Origin: Thuidium tamariscinum
Lineage: Eukaryota; Streptophyta; Bryopsida; Hypnales; Thuidiaceae
Length of the DNA stretch: 64,000 bases
Direction: 5' to 3'
Assembly: GCA_947034885.2 (NCBI GenBank)
Contig: OX344751.2
Location: forward strand, 20,336,001 to 20,400,000
Part shown: in pieces, positions 46,548 to 57,097 of the stretch
Layout: each line of letters starts with the position of its first letter
Position numbering within the stretch: position 1 is the first letter of the stretch
Notes under the pieces: model-generated
Database searches by the model: none
What the model was told of the DNA's origin: nothing
What the model saw: only the letters and a program-made list of their open reading frames with translations
Made by a program: the position numbers and the translations under genes

Positions 46548-48070
46548 CTAGGGTGCCAAAATTCCTCTTCTATAATTGGAAACCACTTTAATCCCTTGCC
46601 AACGTATGGCTGCATTATGAGTACTATCAAATGCAATGGGGAAGCCACTGTCTTCCACGTGACCAAGAAGACATGTCCATGAACATTGAATTATATTACT
46701 TCCAGTAGCCACCTTATACATACCCCGCTCCCTATTTTGCAATTCTAAGATATTTATACAAACATGACCAATATATGGTTCATCTTCATTTGTGTGAATT
46801 GTGTCTTCACTATTGTTACCATCTTGCAAGTGTTGTGGCAATATCACTTCTCTAATAACAACAATGTCCACTTTGGATGGCTCTTCTTTGTTTTGACGAC
46901 AATACATGATGTCTAAAACTTTTGGCCATGGTGGACAATATTCTACTTCTCCCAGTTGAACCAAATGCTTTCAAAGAGTTACATCTACCATTTCAAGGGC
47001 TACTATAGCATTTGTCCTTTGAGGAATAGGTTGAACCATAAACTTGTAAAGAAGTATATGAATTGGTTGACAATCATCTCCATTGAAGAAAATGGGTTTT
47101 GGAGTCAAAAGAACCATTGATAAAAAGTCTAATAGCATTGGTGTAGAAGATGATGAAGTACTTGGGATCTACAAAATGCACAACACATGTTATACTAAAA
47201 CATTCAATTTGAGAATTGAATCTAAGCAAGTTATTGAATTATTTGCCTACATGTAACATTGTCACATATCAATATAAAAAAGAATATGTCAATACAAAGG
47301 ATGGTATATTTGTTGAAGACTTAAAAATGAAAAAATTGGTATGGTAAGTAGTTAGAGCATCTCCTAGAGCCCTCCATCTTTCCCCGTTTTGTGATTTGAG
47401 ATCTGGCCAAGGAAGAGGAGATGGCCACTTGTATCCCCAACAGTGCAACTCCATAAATATACATCCAACCAATCACAAGTCACACAATTTACATTTATTA
47501 TGACAACTTGCTAATCCCAAGATAATTGTAGGAGAAGGGGCCGGCTCATGTCCCTGTAGAATTGGCTCTTTTGATAGGGCTTGGAGAAGTTTGAGCTTGA
47601 CAAACGCTAGAATTAATTATTTTTCATCCAAATTGTCGAGGAGAGGGGTCATCTGGAGGGCTGCAGGAGATGCTCTTACCTGTTGAAAGAATTTGGCTTG
47701 GAAGAACAATCTATAATGACCCCTACACTCGTGGATAAACAAATTTGTAATCTTTGCCTTATAAGTAGAGTACTGTATTTCATTGAGTGGAGTGGATTCA
47801 TGGTTGTCTTCTCTTGCTATAACATGGTCTCCTACTCTATAATGGATACCACGGAAGATAACAAATGAGATTTTTTCAATTTCATTTGAAAAATGATCTT
47901 CTATATTGTCATTCAATATGCCCTCTTTTCTCCAATATTTGCGCATATATGTTTCAACACTTGTGCTCATATGCTTCATATTTCCATTTTTCCATCCTAC
48001 CAAAATACCTTTTAATTGAATAAGCTCCTTGCACACACACTGTGGTAATGATGCATGCAATTTCTCTAAC
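46548..48070 (-). pseudogene. Broken two-exon gene, possibly transposon-derived
   Basis: Exon 1 (about 48070-47679) carries the stretch YRVGDHVIAREDNHESTPLN, then YKAKITNLFIHECRGHYRLF, and ends TTTCAACAG|GTAAGAG. The next exon starts after TTTTGTAG (acceptor about 47172) and runs to the stop at 46548, reading IPSTSSSSTPMLLDFL... then EVEYCPPWPKVLDIMYCRQN near the middle and a conserved-looking C terminus. One in-frame TGA lies at about 46971-46973 (CGA to TGA would explain it), so the copy is probably dead. The 'VGD-V' plus 'A-I---' pattern recalls BAH-like or chromo-type domains at the C termini of some large plant transposon proteins, but I do not recognise the family. The 5' part is cut off at the junction with the family member on the plus strand. 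Confidence 0.5.
47355..47675. mobile_element. PIF/Harbinger-like MITE, 321 bp, at a splice donor
   Basis: Ends GAGCATCTCCTAGAGCCCTC and GAGCATCTCCTGCAGCCCTC (reverse complement), flanked by TTA (47352-47354, 47676-47678). The right TTA is part of the GTAA of the donor on the minus strand, so the MITE starts four bases into the intron. Confidence 0.75.
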
Positions 48071-48078
48071 CTCTTCGC

Positions 48079-48708
48079 ATCGACGCTGTGGGACGCCAAA
48101 ACCCTTACCAACCACTATCCAAGTCGTTTTACAACTACGGCATGCTCTACATAGTTCTGTCGATTCTGGTAGCGTGCTCTTCTGCGTTGCATCAGATTAC
48201 TTCCTGGATGGCGGAGATAGATGAAGCAGCATATGATTCCCAAACTGCGACTGACCTTTCGAGCGTCACATCTGGTGAATCGCTGTCATCTCACCACACA
48301 TCGAAACCAGCGGAATTGGAGGAGAAAATTGGCCTGAACGATGACTGGAAATGGCAACCCATTGCCGCACAAGCAGGGATTTTATTTTGTCTCAGCAGTT
48401 TTCTGACTTACCCTAGTTTTGATCAAGCAGGGGACACAGCGGGAGCACTCATTGGAATGGTCGTGAGTGCAGCCTGTCCATGGAGTGGCTTGTATGCTTC
48501 GAAAGTCATCATCCAGACAGTTCGATGGCTGCTAAGGAGGGTTTACCAAAACCACTTCAGTCCGCGACGAAATTTTCGCGGGCTCTGGCGCTCGGTGCTG
48601 CGTCTGCAACAGTGGCTAGGCCGTGGTAGTGGAGCACGACACGGCGTTGCTCAACCGGAGGACTCGGCCGCATTTCTGGAGCTCGTGGAGAACGAGCACG
48701 CACCATAG
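48079..48708 (+). pseudogene. 5'-truncated membrane-protein family member C
   Basis: Encodes a perfect C-terminal half: it begins at the residues matching I218-D219-A220-V221 of gene A and runs unbroken to TAG (48706-48708). It contains the third membrane segment (YGMLYIVLSILVACSSALHQ), the Ser-rich loop (LSSVTSGES.SSHHTSK), the conserved LGLNDDWKWQPIAAQAG-type block (here IGLNDDWKWQPIAAQAG) and the tail. The in-frame stop TAA at 48067-48069 precedes the match and no ATG exists, so the first 217 residues and the promoter are missing. It is closer to gene A than to gene B. The open reading frame has not decayed, so truncation seems recent or a spliced fusion transcript is possible. Confidence 0.75.
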
Positions 48709-48945
48709 AACGAGTCCGTCCATGTGGAAAATAGCTGAGATCCTCCTGCAGAACTTCGTCTCTCACTGATTTAGACTCTTTCTCCTTCAGACTCTGAAAC
48801 CAGTTTGTCAGCAGGTGGAGTTGGAAAGTCTGTCAGTGCACTGAGTAATACTAGTCTAATTATCTACGACGAGAATAAGATGCTTCTGTCACTCTTCACG
48901 AAGGTGAGAGGCTCAGAAACCGCTTATTTAAGGGCCGCCTTTATC
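48709..48945 (+). other. 3' UTR/flank of truncated copy C
   Basis: GTCCATGTGGAAAATAGCTG and the following 60 bp match the 3' UTR of gene B. 'aggctcagaaaccgct' at 48908 matches 10965. Confidence 0.5.
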
Positions 48946-49626
48946 ATGTATTTTTTTGGATGGTAATATTTTTTTTCTCATTTTTCAGTGAAAGAGAAAT
49001 AAACGAGGAATCTAACACAAGTTGTTTCATAATTTTCAAATCATTTATGAATTATTTTTGAATTTTCAAACAAAATCTCGTATAAGTCCCTATTTGTGAT
49101 TTGTAGGCCTTGAAAACCCACAATCCCACACATGTTTAGATTTTTTTTACATCTGGTTTTGTTCAAAAACTAGCATTGCAACATATAAAAAGTAATAGAG
49201 ATGGTTTATAAATGCGACCCTTTGTCAAATTGAAATGAATGCTTGAATCAATTGTTATTTTAGATTTTTTAACAATTGTAATAAGGTAGTTGGACTACCA
49301 ATTCTTATTTTGAATAAAATTAGTAGACACCTATCTACTTAGTTAAGAAAGAATCCATTGTGGCTCTAAAACCATTCATTGAAGAAGTATAAACTAAATC
49401 TTATCATACTCTAATGTAATCAAGAGGCCATTTTTCTACAATCAAGTATCCATTTCACAACCTCCTATTAAACAATTAAAAATGTCTGCATTGTTTTAGA
49501 GCCCTCTCCTACAATGTCACAAATTAAAAAGGCTTGTAATGTATTCTAACAAATTTTAAATCTTTTCTCTTATCTCAAATTGAACCATGAAAATGATTTC
49601 TATAGTTCAAAATTTGTTGATGCTCT
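48946..49626. other. AT-rich intergenic DNA
   Basis: No gene or element boundary seen. Confidence 0.4.
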
Positions 49627-50110
49627 TTAACTCCTAAAGTCTCATTGTCCACTCATGAAACATAATGGATTTTGAAGTGAATCCTATAGTTTCTATTTTC
49701 ATTGTGACTTTTTAAGCTTTCTTTGAAGATACAACAATACAATAGCTTTTGGGGAACATAATTTCTATATCAATCAATGCCTAGAAGCAAAAGTTATGCC
49801 ACCCACAATTTACATTTTACAATATCAAAGCATTAACTTTTCTTAACTTTTCTAATACTTAAGAGGGAACCCACTTTTGATTACATAGGTTGTAAGATAT
49901 CAATCATATTAATAGTTTGGGGCATTCAAAAGTCATTTTTAGAATTATTTTATGATGAGAGAATTTTTTTCAAATAGAAAAGAGTAATCTAACCTTTAGG
50001 TTCTATCATAAAAAATGATTAGACTTTTTTTATTTTTTTATTTATCTTTTAGGATAGTCCTTTCAATAATGTTAATCATGAGACTTCATTATTACATTAT
50101 TCATTAATTG
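49627..50110. mobile_element. Partial piggyBac-like element (left end)
   Basis: TTAACTCCTAAAGTCTCATT opens it; the next 180 bp resemble copy 2 ('gcaaaagttatgccac'). The right end is not found before the next transposon. Confidence 0.45.
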
Positions 50111-50117
50111 ATGCCTT

Positions 50118-51152
50118 AGGGTGATTACAAGAAACACTTGTTGATTTTGTTGCATTTTCATGATATTTTTAGGAATACTTTGAAATTAGAAAAATAGTTT
50201 AAGAAAATTTATTTTTAAAATGACCAATGTATACACCTATAAGACAAAGGTAACCACCAAAGGAGATGAATAGAAAATTTCTCAAAGTAGTAGAACTAGA
50301 AAAATGTCAAATCTCAAGAAAATATATACTTTGATGTTTTAATTAGGAAAAAATATAAAAAATAAAATAAAATATTTCCTTTTGAAAAAACTTCATAGAG
50401 ATGGCCATTCAAAATGATTGCAAGAAAAACCTCACATTTTTGGCTCAAAAACATTATTTTTGGACATAATTAGTACTGGCAGTATTACGGAATCCTGATA
50501 GTACAGTGTGTCTGACATGCGCCTACAAATTTCCACCATCAATTTCAAGCACCTACACATCTAGATCGTCAATGTAATACTATGCAATACTATAGACTAC
50601 TACAATGTACTTCACAAGCTACAGGGAGCAAAAAATAGTAGAAAAAGGATTTGTGAACCTTTTATTTTTTATAATTAAAAAAAATAAAAAAAATAATTAA
50701 AAAAAATCCATTTTTCTAAACAAAATTATGCTCACATTGCAACAAAGAAATTTCTAGATTTTTTTCCCCTCTTTGTAGCATTTGTGTACATAAAGGTCAC
50801 TTTGACCCCATGTGGACAATAAACATTTTACTATTTTTATAAAAACTCACTATCAATCCTTGAAATAGTAGTAGAACTCCAACTTGTCCAATTTGTGGCT
50901 TCAAATTCGGATTTTTTAGTCAAAAATAGGATTAAAATTCCCCCAAATGGCCAAGGTAGACAACCAATTGGAGGCAATTTAAAAATAGTAAACTAATTTT
51001 GAAAAAATTAGAAAAATTACACAACATATAAAACTTTTGTGTGCACCTTCATTCAAGTTGATAGGGCAAAATATGCAAAAGTTATGAGCAAAAAACTACC
51101 TAGTAGAGGTCAAGGGGACAGAAAAAGGACAAGTGTTTCTTGCAATCACCCT
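50118..51152. mobile_element. Family F element, copy 2 (1,035 bp)
   Basis: Inverted ends AGGGTGATTACAAGAAACAC and AGGGTGATTGCAAGAAACAC. No coding capacity. The interior shares 'tctagttctactactttgag'-type sequence with other copies. Confidence 0.6.
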
Positions 51153-51959
51153 TCATCAAAAAACTCAACAAAATCATTTTTCACATGTTTCAAAATGCAA
51201 GCAGAAAGAGGCTCACTTTGTAGACTTTTACACCAAATAAAAATAAGTGTATTAAAAAATTCCTAAAGTTAGCCATTAGCTACAAGTCTACTGAAAGACC
51301 ATCTCTCCTAAATTTCAACTCCAAATTCCTTTTTTTGGATGCTAAATAGTACTAAATTCTTCCAAATTGGCAAATGTGACATTGAATTGGGGTCTATTTT
51401 TGGATAGTGAACTATTTTTAAAATTAGGAAAGAAGAATGCAAAGTGTATAATAGTGATGGGTACCATCTCTACAAATCTTGAATCAATTAAAGCCAAAAT
51501 ACAAAAGTTATGGCCAAAAAACAGATCAACAAACATGGTGTGATGCAAAATAGCATCATTATCAAATAATTAACTTTTTAAATTTTAGTAGAAGTCAAAT
51601 TACAAAGAATGTTAGGTACTGGGCATTTCAAGGAAAATGAAGCCAACAAGATGTTTATTCAAAGATGGAAAATTTATTCAAAATAATGGCTTGGCTTATT
51701 CCATATATATGGAAAATTTCATTAAAATGGCCATATTCCATGTGCCATTTTTTAGACCAAGTAGTCTGAACTAAAAGCTAATATTTAGGACAGGTATAGA
51801 TTTTTAAATGTCTAAGACGCATACAGATTTCAAGAATCGTAACTTATTTAGATTTAAGACCATGCAATCTATAACATCTTGGACAAATTTAGATTTCAAA
51901 CATCTATGATATATATAGAATTAAAAAATCTATGACAAATTTAGATTTCAGACTGCAAT
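51153..51959. other. Transposon-derived AT-rich DNA
   Basis: 51700-51960 resembles family G ('aaaatttcattaaaatggcc', repeated 'tagatttcaga' phrases). 51300-51540 resembles 52440-52640. No gene. Confidence 0.4.
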
Positions 51960-52693
51960 GGATGAATGCAAGAAACACTTGTACTATTTGTTGCATTTTA
52001 CTACAATACTCATGACCTTTTTTGGAGTACTTTAAAATTTGAAAATTAATTTGAAAAATATTTGAAAAATATGAATAATGAATACACCTCTAAGATGAAG
52101 GTTTTCACTGAAGGAAATTGATAGAAAAATTCTCTAAGTAGGAGAACTTAAAAAGCGCCAAACCTCAAGAAAATGCATACTTTCACATTTTAATTTGGGA
52201 AAAATAGTAAAAATAAGTATGTACAAAAAATAAAAAGTGTCCATGTGCAACAATTCTATGGAGATGGTCATTTACCAAAAAACCCACCAAAATAATATTT
52301 TATATGTTTCAAAATTCAAGCAGAAAGAAGCTCACTTTGTAGACTTCCACACCACACAAAAATAATTTTTTTCAAAATTCCTCACGTGGAGAGATGTAAA
52401 TCTACTAGAAGACCATCTCATCCAAATTTCATCTCAAAATCATTATAAAAAGGTACTCCTTAGTACTAAAAACCTCCAAATTGTCATTTGTGACATTTAA
52501 TCACTAGTACTATTTTAGTATTAAACTATTTTTGAAAATTATGAAAAAATTATGTAAGGTATATGATAGTCATGAATACCTTATTTAGAAATCTTGAGTC
52601 ATTTAGAGGAAAAATGCAAAAGTTATGACCAAAAAACAGATCAGCACTTAGGTTGTGACAGAAAATAGTACAAGTGTTTCTTGCATTCACTCC
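51960..52693. mobile_element. Family F element, copy 3 (734 bp)
   Basis: Ends GGATGAATGCAAGAAACACT and GGAGTGAATGCAAGAAACAC (reverse complement), AAT on both sides. The right part matches the left part of the copy at 35194. Confidence 0.6.
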
Positions 52694-52739
52694 AATATAA
52701 ACTGTAAGAAATGTCAAAATAATGGAATTTCGCAATTCG

Positions 52740-53640
52740 CCATCTCTGGAAGAATGATCGCTTACAGCCATCATGCAGACGTCAGAACCGGTCTACAGTT
52801 CCCGATCCAGTTGCACGATCCCAATGATCGACAAGGCTTCGCGATCCACTAATGAAACAGAGTACTCTTCACGACATCGGGCTTCGAATCTGACTCAGCT
52901 ATACTAGTTTCGATTCCATTCACTTGATGTGATGCCGGGACCATACCGGCCTGAAGATTTTATAAGTTACTTGATTCCCTTGGGGAAAATATCGATCCCT
53001 CCCAGTCTTTCTCATCTTTCTCCTGCAATTCCGGCATGTGGTGGCCACCATTTAATTCACTAAATGAGCTCGATCGCCAGAAGTCGTCGTCCATGCAAAT
53101 TGGGGAATACGATCGAGGCCTCCAGCAAGTACGAATTTTGCCCCCTGCTCCGAGTCGATTTCTGGGTTCACTGCAAAGCATCGGGAGTGTTCAGTACTTT
53201 CTACCTAGTAAGTTGCATTTGATCGATTCTCATATTGGAATACGTTTCAGTTCGTCTTTGAAGTGTATACGAGGATCAATTTAGAGGTCCCATTATGAAG
53301 TGGGAAGGACTGAACCTCGGAGGTTAATTGATCAAAGTTGCTTGGACGTGGCGCTGCTGTCATCCTGTTATTCCATACATCGGAATTGAAGTTGGTCAGT
53401 GAAGATTGACAGACTAGTGGCGGATGTGGCATTTCAGGTTATGGAGAGTGGCGCAGGAAGCCAAGGTGATGGCCATTCGCGTGGTTTAAGATATCCTTCC
53501 TCGAACCGGCGTTCGCTTCATCTGCAGGCAAACTTCTTGCTCTAGCTGCTGTCTTGCACAATTTCCTCTGGTTTATGCAAAATTTTCAATCCGAGCCCCC
53601 GATTACTTCTTTATTCTAATGTGTCGTGAAAGTATTAGGT
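52740..53640 (+). other. GC-richer coding-like DNA upstream of gene B
   Basis: Short plus frames with protein-like composition: 52655-52852 (tail ...HHADVRTGLQFPIQ) and 53036-53284, whose reading extends upstream without a stop to about 52970 (SLGENIDPSQSFSSFSCNSG then MWWPPFNSLNELDRQ). CAA|GTACGA near 53129 could be a donor. I recognise no domain. It may be exons of a decayed gene or a 5' part of a longer transcript leading to gene B. Confidence 0.3.
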
Positions 53641-53803
53641 TAAAGAGAGCAGACGTCAGGATGTGACAACATATAGATGTTTCTTCAAGATTGCACATTG
53701 TTAATTGTGTTGTCACTGGGAGGATCGACCATAATTATTAGTCCAATTAAGAGGCAAAATTGTCAAGGCTAAACCAAAATTCTGCTACCAAATTTCCTTT
53801 TCT

Positions 53804-54148
53804 CATCGACCGGAGATGCCGGTTTGGGCTCTTTGCCACCATGGTAGGACGAGCAACCTCGGTGGCAGCTGGACGGTCCGCGGGCTGGCTTCGTGTTCGA
53901 GCCTCCCTGAAGGCTACGTCCCGACGCTTCAAGGCGCGTCCTCGGGTTAGGCGCTCAGCCGTGAGGGGCCTCACGGCCCCTCGCTGAGCTTGCGCCTCGG
54001 GCGGGCTCTCCTTGTTGGTGTTGGGTTGTCTGGGGTGGGGTGTCTGGGTCCCTGTCAGGCCATCTGTGGCTGGCAGGTTTGTATTCTACTTCTCTTGTAA
54101 TGAAATTCCGTTTCATTTTGTGTCAAAAAAAATAAAAAAATAAAAAAT
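53804..54148 (+). mobile_element. LINE-like 3' end with A-rich tail (5'-truncated)
   Basis: A GC-rich block ends with 'gtttgtattctacttctctt', 'gtaatgaaattccgtttca' and an A-rich tail AAAAAAAATAAAAAAATAAAAA at 54125-54146, the usual look of plant L1-type retroposon ends. TTCCTTTTCTCATCGA before it and TCCCTTTTCATTGA after it could be a diverged target duplication. The 75-codon frames on both strands (53747-53987) are Arg-rich by composition only. It separates gene B's promoter from the DNA upstream. Confidence 0.45.
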
Positions 54149-54340
54149 CCCTTTTCATTGAATTGCACTCACCGTACATCTTAAGTATTAGATTACTTCC
54201 ATGTCAGAGTCTTAAACGTCAACTTCGCAATACTGGTGGAAAAATTTACTACATTGGCAGCTTGCCACTTAAATTCAAAATGGAAGTTTGAAAATTTGAG
54301 TCTGTATCTGTCTCTGTGTTAGCGCTCTAAATCGCACAAG

Positions 54341-54346
54341 TATATA
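54341..54346 (+). promoter_or_regulatory. TATA box, promoter of gene B
   Basis: TATATA about 260 bp before the ATG at 54607, in the block conserved with the relic promoter at 5229-5650. The leader would be long; an acceptor-like GATTTTACAG lies at 54588-54597, so a leader intron is possible. Confidence 0.45.
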
Positions 54347-54606
54347 GGAGTTGATGTTCTTGGTAGAACTTCCCAAACAGACTCACTTTTCAAGTTGGCC
54401 CGAGTCAGAGCTAGTTTTCTTCTACCTCCTTCCAACTTAACAATTACTAATATACTCACATTTATGACTTGGATAATTCTACGAGTACATTGTCAGATGG
54501 ACATTCAATTTCTTAACAATATCTTGTTAAAAAAAACAATCATTTACATGGTCTACAAAATTTTGATCAACTTCGTTTGCGGTGATCGATTTTACAGAGT
54601 GCTCTC

Positions 54607-55920
54607 ATGTTCGTCATAATCACGACCCACGTTCAGTGGTCTACCTCGGAGCGTAACAAGAACATCACTGTTGATTCTATTGGTCCATGGGACAAGGCTC
54701 GTTTAAAAGTACAACGCCGGTGTGTGGATTTCCATTGGGAGAATCGATCAACGTATTTTTACTATTGGCCTGAAGACGACCCGGACGCCCACTTCGACCA
54801 CTGTTGCGCGATGGATCCAGGGTTGCACAATCTTACACAATATACGTATGGCAAATACGGACCACCGTTGATTCTAAGGTTCTATTATGACCTTGGTCTG
54901 ATCGACCAGTGCTTGCCATATTGGAAATGCAATTACCTCTTTCAAACCTACTTTCATACCAACCTGTACAAGGCATCTTGTGAAATAACGGATCTACGGA
55001 ATCTGTACAAACGGAGGTTCGTGGTTCGCACTGTGCTTGAACACGGTCTTCTTGAATCTGCGATCCCTCTCATCCTGTCCTTGGAGATTCTTGTTATCTT
55101 TTTCGTCGCGCTGTACTGGTGCATATGGCGACGACCTGTTAATGGATCAAGGCCGATTGTGAAAGACGCCAGTGGAGCTTGGTTTCGACATATTCGCAAA
55201 ACACTCCTCATAGACTGGGCGCATTTGTGCCTTCTGGCAATAGTAGGCAATGGTCTAGTGGAGGCGGTGGCACGCCAAGCTGCTTACAGTTCTCAATCCA
55301 AATCGTTTTACAATTATGCCCGGCTGTACGTAGTGCTTTCGATTCTGGTTTGGTATTCCTCAGTTCTGCAGCAGGTCGCTTACGCCATAGCTGAGATGGA
55401 CATGTATTTTGAGCCAGCAGCTCAGGAAGCAAACGGAAATAATCAAGCCACTACAGAGCCAAATACAGCTCCTAGTGCGACGTTACCACCACGAAGTTTA
55501 CCTCGCCATCCATCAGTGATATCGGAATTGGAGACGACACTGGGCCTGAATGACGACTGGAAATGGCAACCCATTGCCGCACAAGCAGGGATTTTGTTTT
55601 GTCTTTGGGGTTTCCTGACGTATAGTAGCACTTCAGAAGATGAGTCGGCCGTTGGAGCAGTGTTTGGAATCATTGTGAGTGCGGCCTGTCCGTGGAGTGG
55701 TTTGTATGCTTCGAAAGTCATAGTTCACGCATTTCCATGGGTACTGAGAAGGGTGTACCAAAACCTCTTCAAGCGGCGACGAAATTACCGCGGGCTGTGG
55801 CGCTCCGTGCTGCATCTGCAACAGTGGCCAGGCTGTGGCTATGGAGCACGACATGGTGTTGCTCGACCGGAGGATTCAGCCGCATTTGTGGAGCTTGTGG
55901 AGAATGACAACGCAGTTTAG
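54607..55920 (+). CDS. Intact member B of the five-segment membrane protein family
   Basis: Encodes 437 residues in one exon and starts at the ATG aligned with that of gene A (MFVIITTHVQW...). Six cysteines (C39, C66, C67, C102, C108, C125) and the YYWPEDDP motif (53-60) match gene A. Sequons include N46 (NRS) and N75 (NLT). Probable membrane segments: about 148-173, 200-222, 239-261, 322-340 and 349-372. The loop before the fourth segment (268-303) is different in sequence and longer by about 10 residues than in gene A, while LGLNDDWKWQPIAAQAG and CPWSGLYASKVIV are conserved. The tail is basic (RRR-NYRGLWRS, ARHGVARPEDSAAFVEL). Divergence is uneven: outer domain and loop vary, core is constant. 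That fits a functional membrane protein whose exposed parts evolve fast; the role is unknown. Confidence 0.82.
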   Translation: MFVIITTHVQWSTSERNKNITVDSIGPWDKARLKVQRRCVDFHWENRSTYFYYWPEDDPDAHFDHCCAMDPGLHNLTQYTYGKYGPPLILRFYYDLGLIDQCLPYWKCNYLFQTYFHTNLYKASCEITDLRNLYKRRFVVRTVLEHGLLESAIPLILSLEILVIFFVALYWCIWRRPVNGSRPIVKDASGAWFRHIRKTLLIDWAHLCLLAIVGNGLVEAVARQAAYSSQSKSFYNYARLYVVLSILVWYSSVLQQVAYAIAEMDMYFEPAAQEANGNNQATTEPNTAPSATLPPRSLPRHPSVISELETTLGLNDDWKWQPIAAQAGILFCLWGFLTYSSTSEDESAVGAVFGIIVSAACPWSGLYASKVIVHAFPWVLRRVYQNLFKRRRNYRGLWRSVLHLQQWPGCGYGARHGVARPEDSAAFVELVENDNAV

Positions 55921-56160
55921 AGCGAGCGTGTTCATGTGGAAAATAGTTCAGATCCTCCTTTAAAACTTCGTCCCTCACAGATTTCTCCTTCTTCTTCGGA
56001 CTCTGTTTGCAAGTTTCTGGTATGTATGATACTGCACTCAGAAATCTTTGCATTTTTCATAAATATTATTCGTACATTTAGTAGCAAAAGAAGCATGTAC
56101 ACAGTGAAGGATTTTGAGGTTTGGTCACGTAGTCGTGGGCCTCATCCTTAATTGCAAGCA
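55921..56160 (+). other. 3' UTR of gene B running into repeat N
   Basis: The first 80 bp match the 3' UTRs of A and C. From about 56030 ('actcagaaatctttgca') it matches repeat N in reverse, as at gene A, so both genes share their downstream flank. Confidence 0.55.
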
Positions 56161-56254
56161 GGGTTTTTTTTCGAGGCAATTCAGCACTGTCTGGCCCCCT
56201 CCAAATATTGCCCTCTGGTAGGAGGGCACGCAAGGCTTCTTCCTCTTCATCTAA

Positions 56255-56526
56255 GGTAGGTACACCCAAAAGCGCCAGTTTTTCATACTGTGCCTAGTTT
56301 CTGTTATTATGTTGTTCAGATTTTTTTACAGTCTTGTTGGTGAGTGAAAGCATGTTCCAACACACCAAAGAACAGTGGATTTGGATACCGTATGCAAAAG
56401 TTATTAACAGTCAAAGTGTGTTTTTGAAAGCTCCATCTACAGTCTGGGTACATGACTGATTTTGAAAATGTATGCACGTTGTACAGGGTGCTTTAAGGTC
56501 AGGTGCCATTTTGGGTGTACCTACCT
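56255..56526. mobile_element. 272-bp TA-flanked MITE (family J copy 3)
   Basis: Ends AGGTAGGTACACCCAAAA (left) and AGGTAGGTACACCCAAAA (right, reverse complement), flanked by TA (56253-56254, 56527-56528). Inserted within repeat N, as is copy 1, but at a different place. Confidence 0.75.
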
Positions 56527-56528
56527 TA

Positions 56529-57097
56529 TAGTGTAAAAAAAAATGCTCATTGTAAGGGTAACCCTGGAATATCTACAGGTCCAACATGTGACTTTTGAAT
56601 GATTTTTAATGCAAACAACTGCATAAAAGATTGCAATTTTGATGCACATTATTTTGTTTTGTAGTTGCTTGAAAGTGCAAACATCACTAATTATCCTCCT
56701 TGTTGTTTTGATATTGTTTCAATGTTAAAAAAATTGTTCAACTGAATTAGTATTGTTCTAATGTTGTTTTGTTATTTTATTAAGTAAACATCATTTCAAT
56801 AAGTTATTGCAACAATGAATACTTTAAATACTTTGATGATTTTGAGCTAATTAATTGTTTCAACTTTCACAACGGCATTAGGGTGATTGCAAGGAAGACT
56901 TGTACTATTTTGGGTCACATTTGGAATGACGGAGTTCCCATTTGCTATGACTTTTGAAGCATGAACTCAATTAATTTGAAATTTTTATTAGAGATGTCAA
57001 TTTAATAGCAATCAAATCCCTTATTTTCCAGAAACTCTCAAAAAACATTTTATATTTAAATTAAAATTTGGCTAACTTGAATGTTACACTTTGCAGT
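56529..57097. other. Repeat remnants
   Basis: 56540-56610 is the rest of repeat N. 56690-56870 is the reverse of 24400-24560 plus 25495-25570 and contains the empty site of piggyBac-like copy 2. 56887 onwards starts with a family F end (AGGGTGATTGCAAGGAAGAC). Confidence 0.5.

Noticed and set aside
48042-48224. 60-codon ATG frame overlapping the start of copy C
   Set aside because: It is in a different frame from the conserved family protein and crosses the breakpoint.
53747-53987. Arg-rich 75-codon frames on both strands
   Set aside because: Both strands are open because of the GC-rich LINE-like tail; neither looks protein-like.
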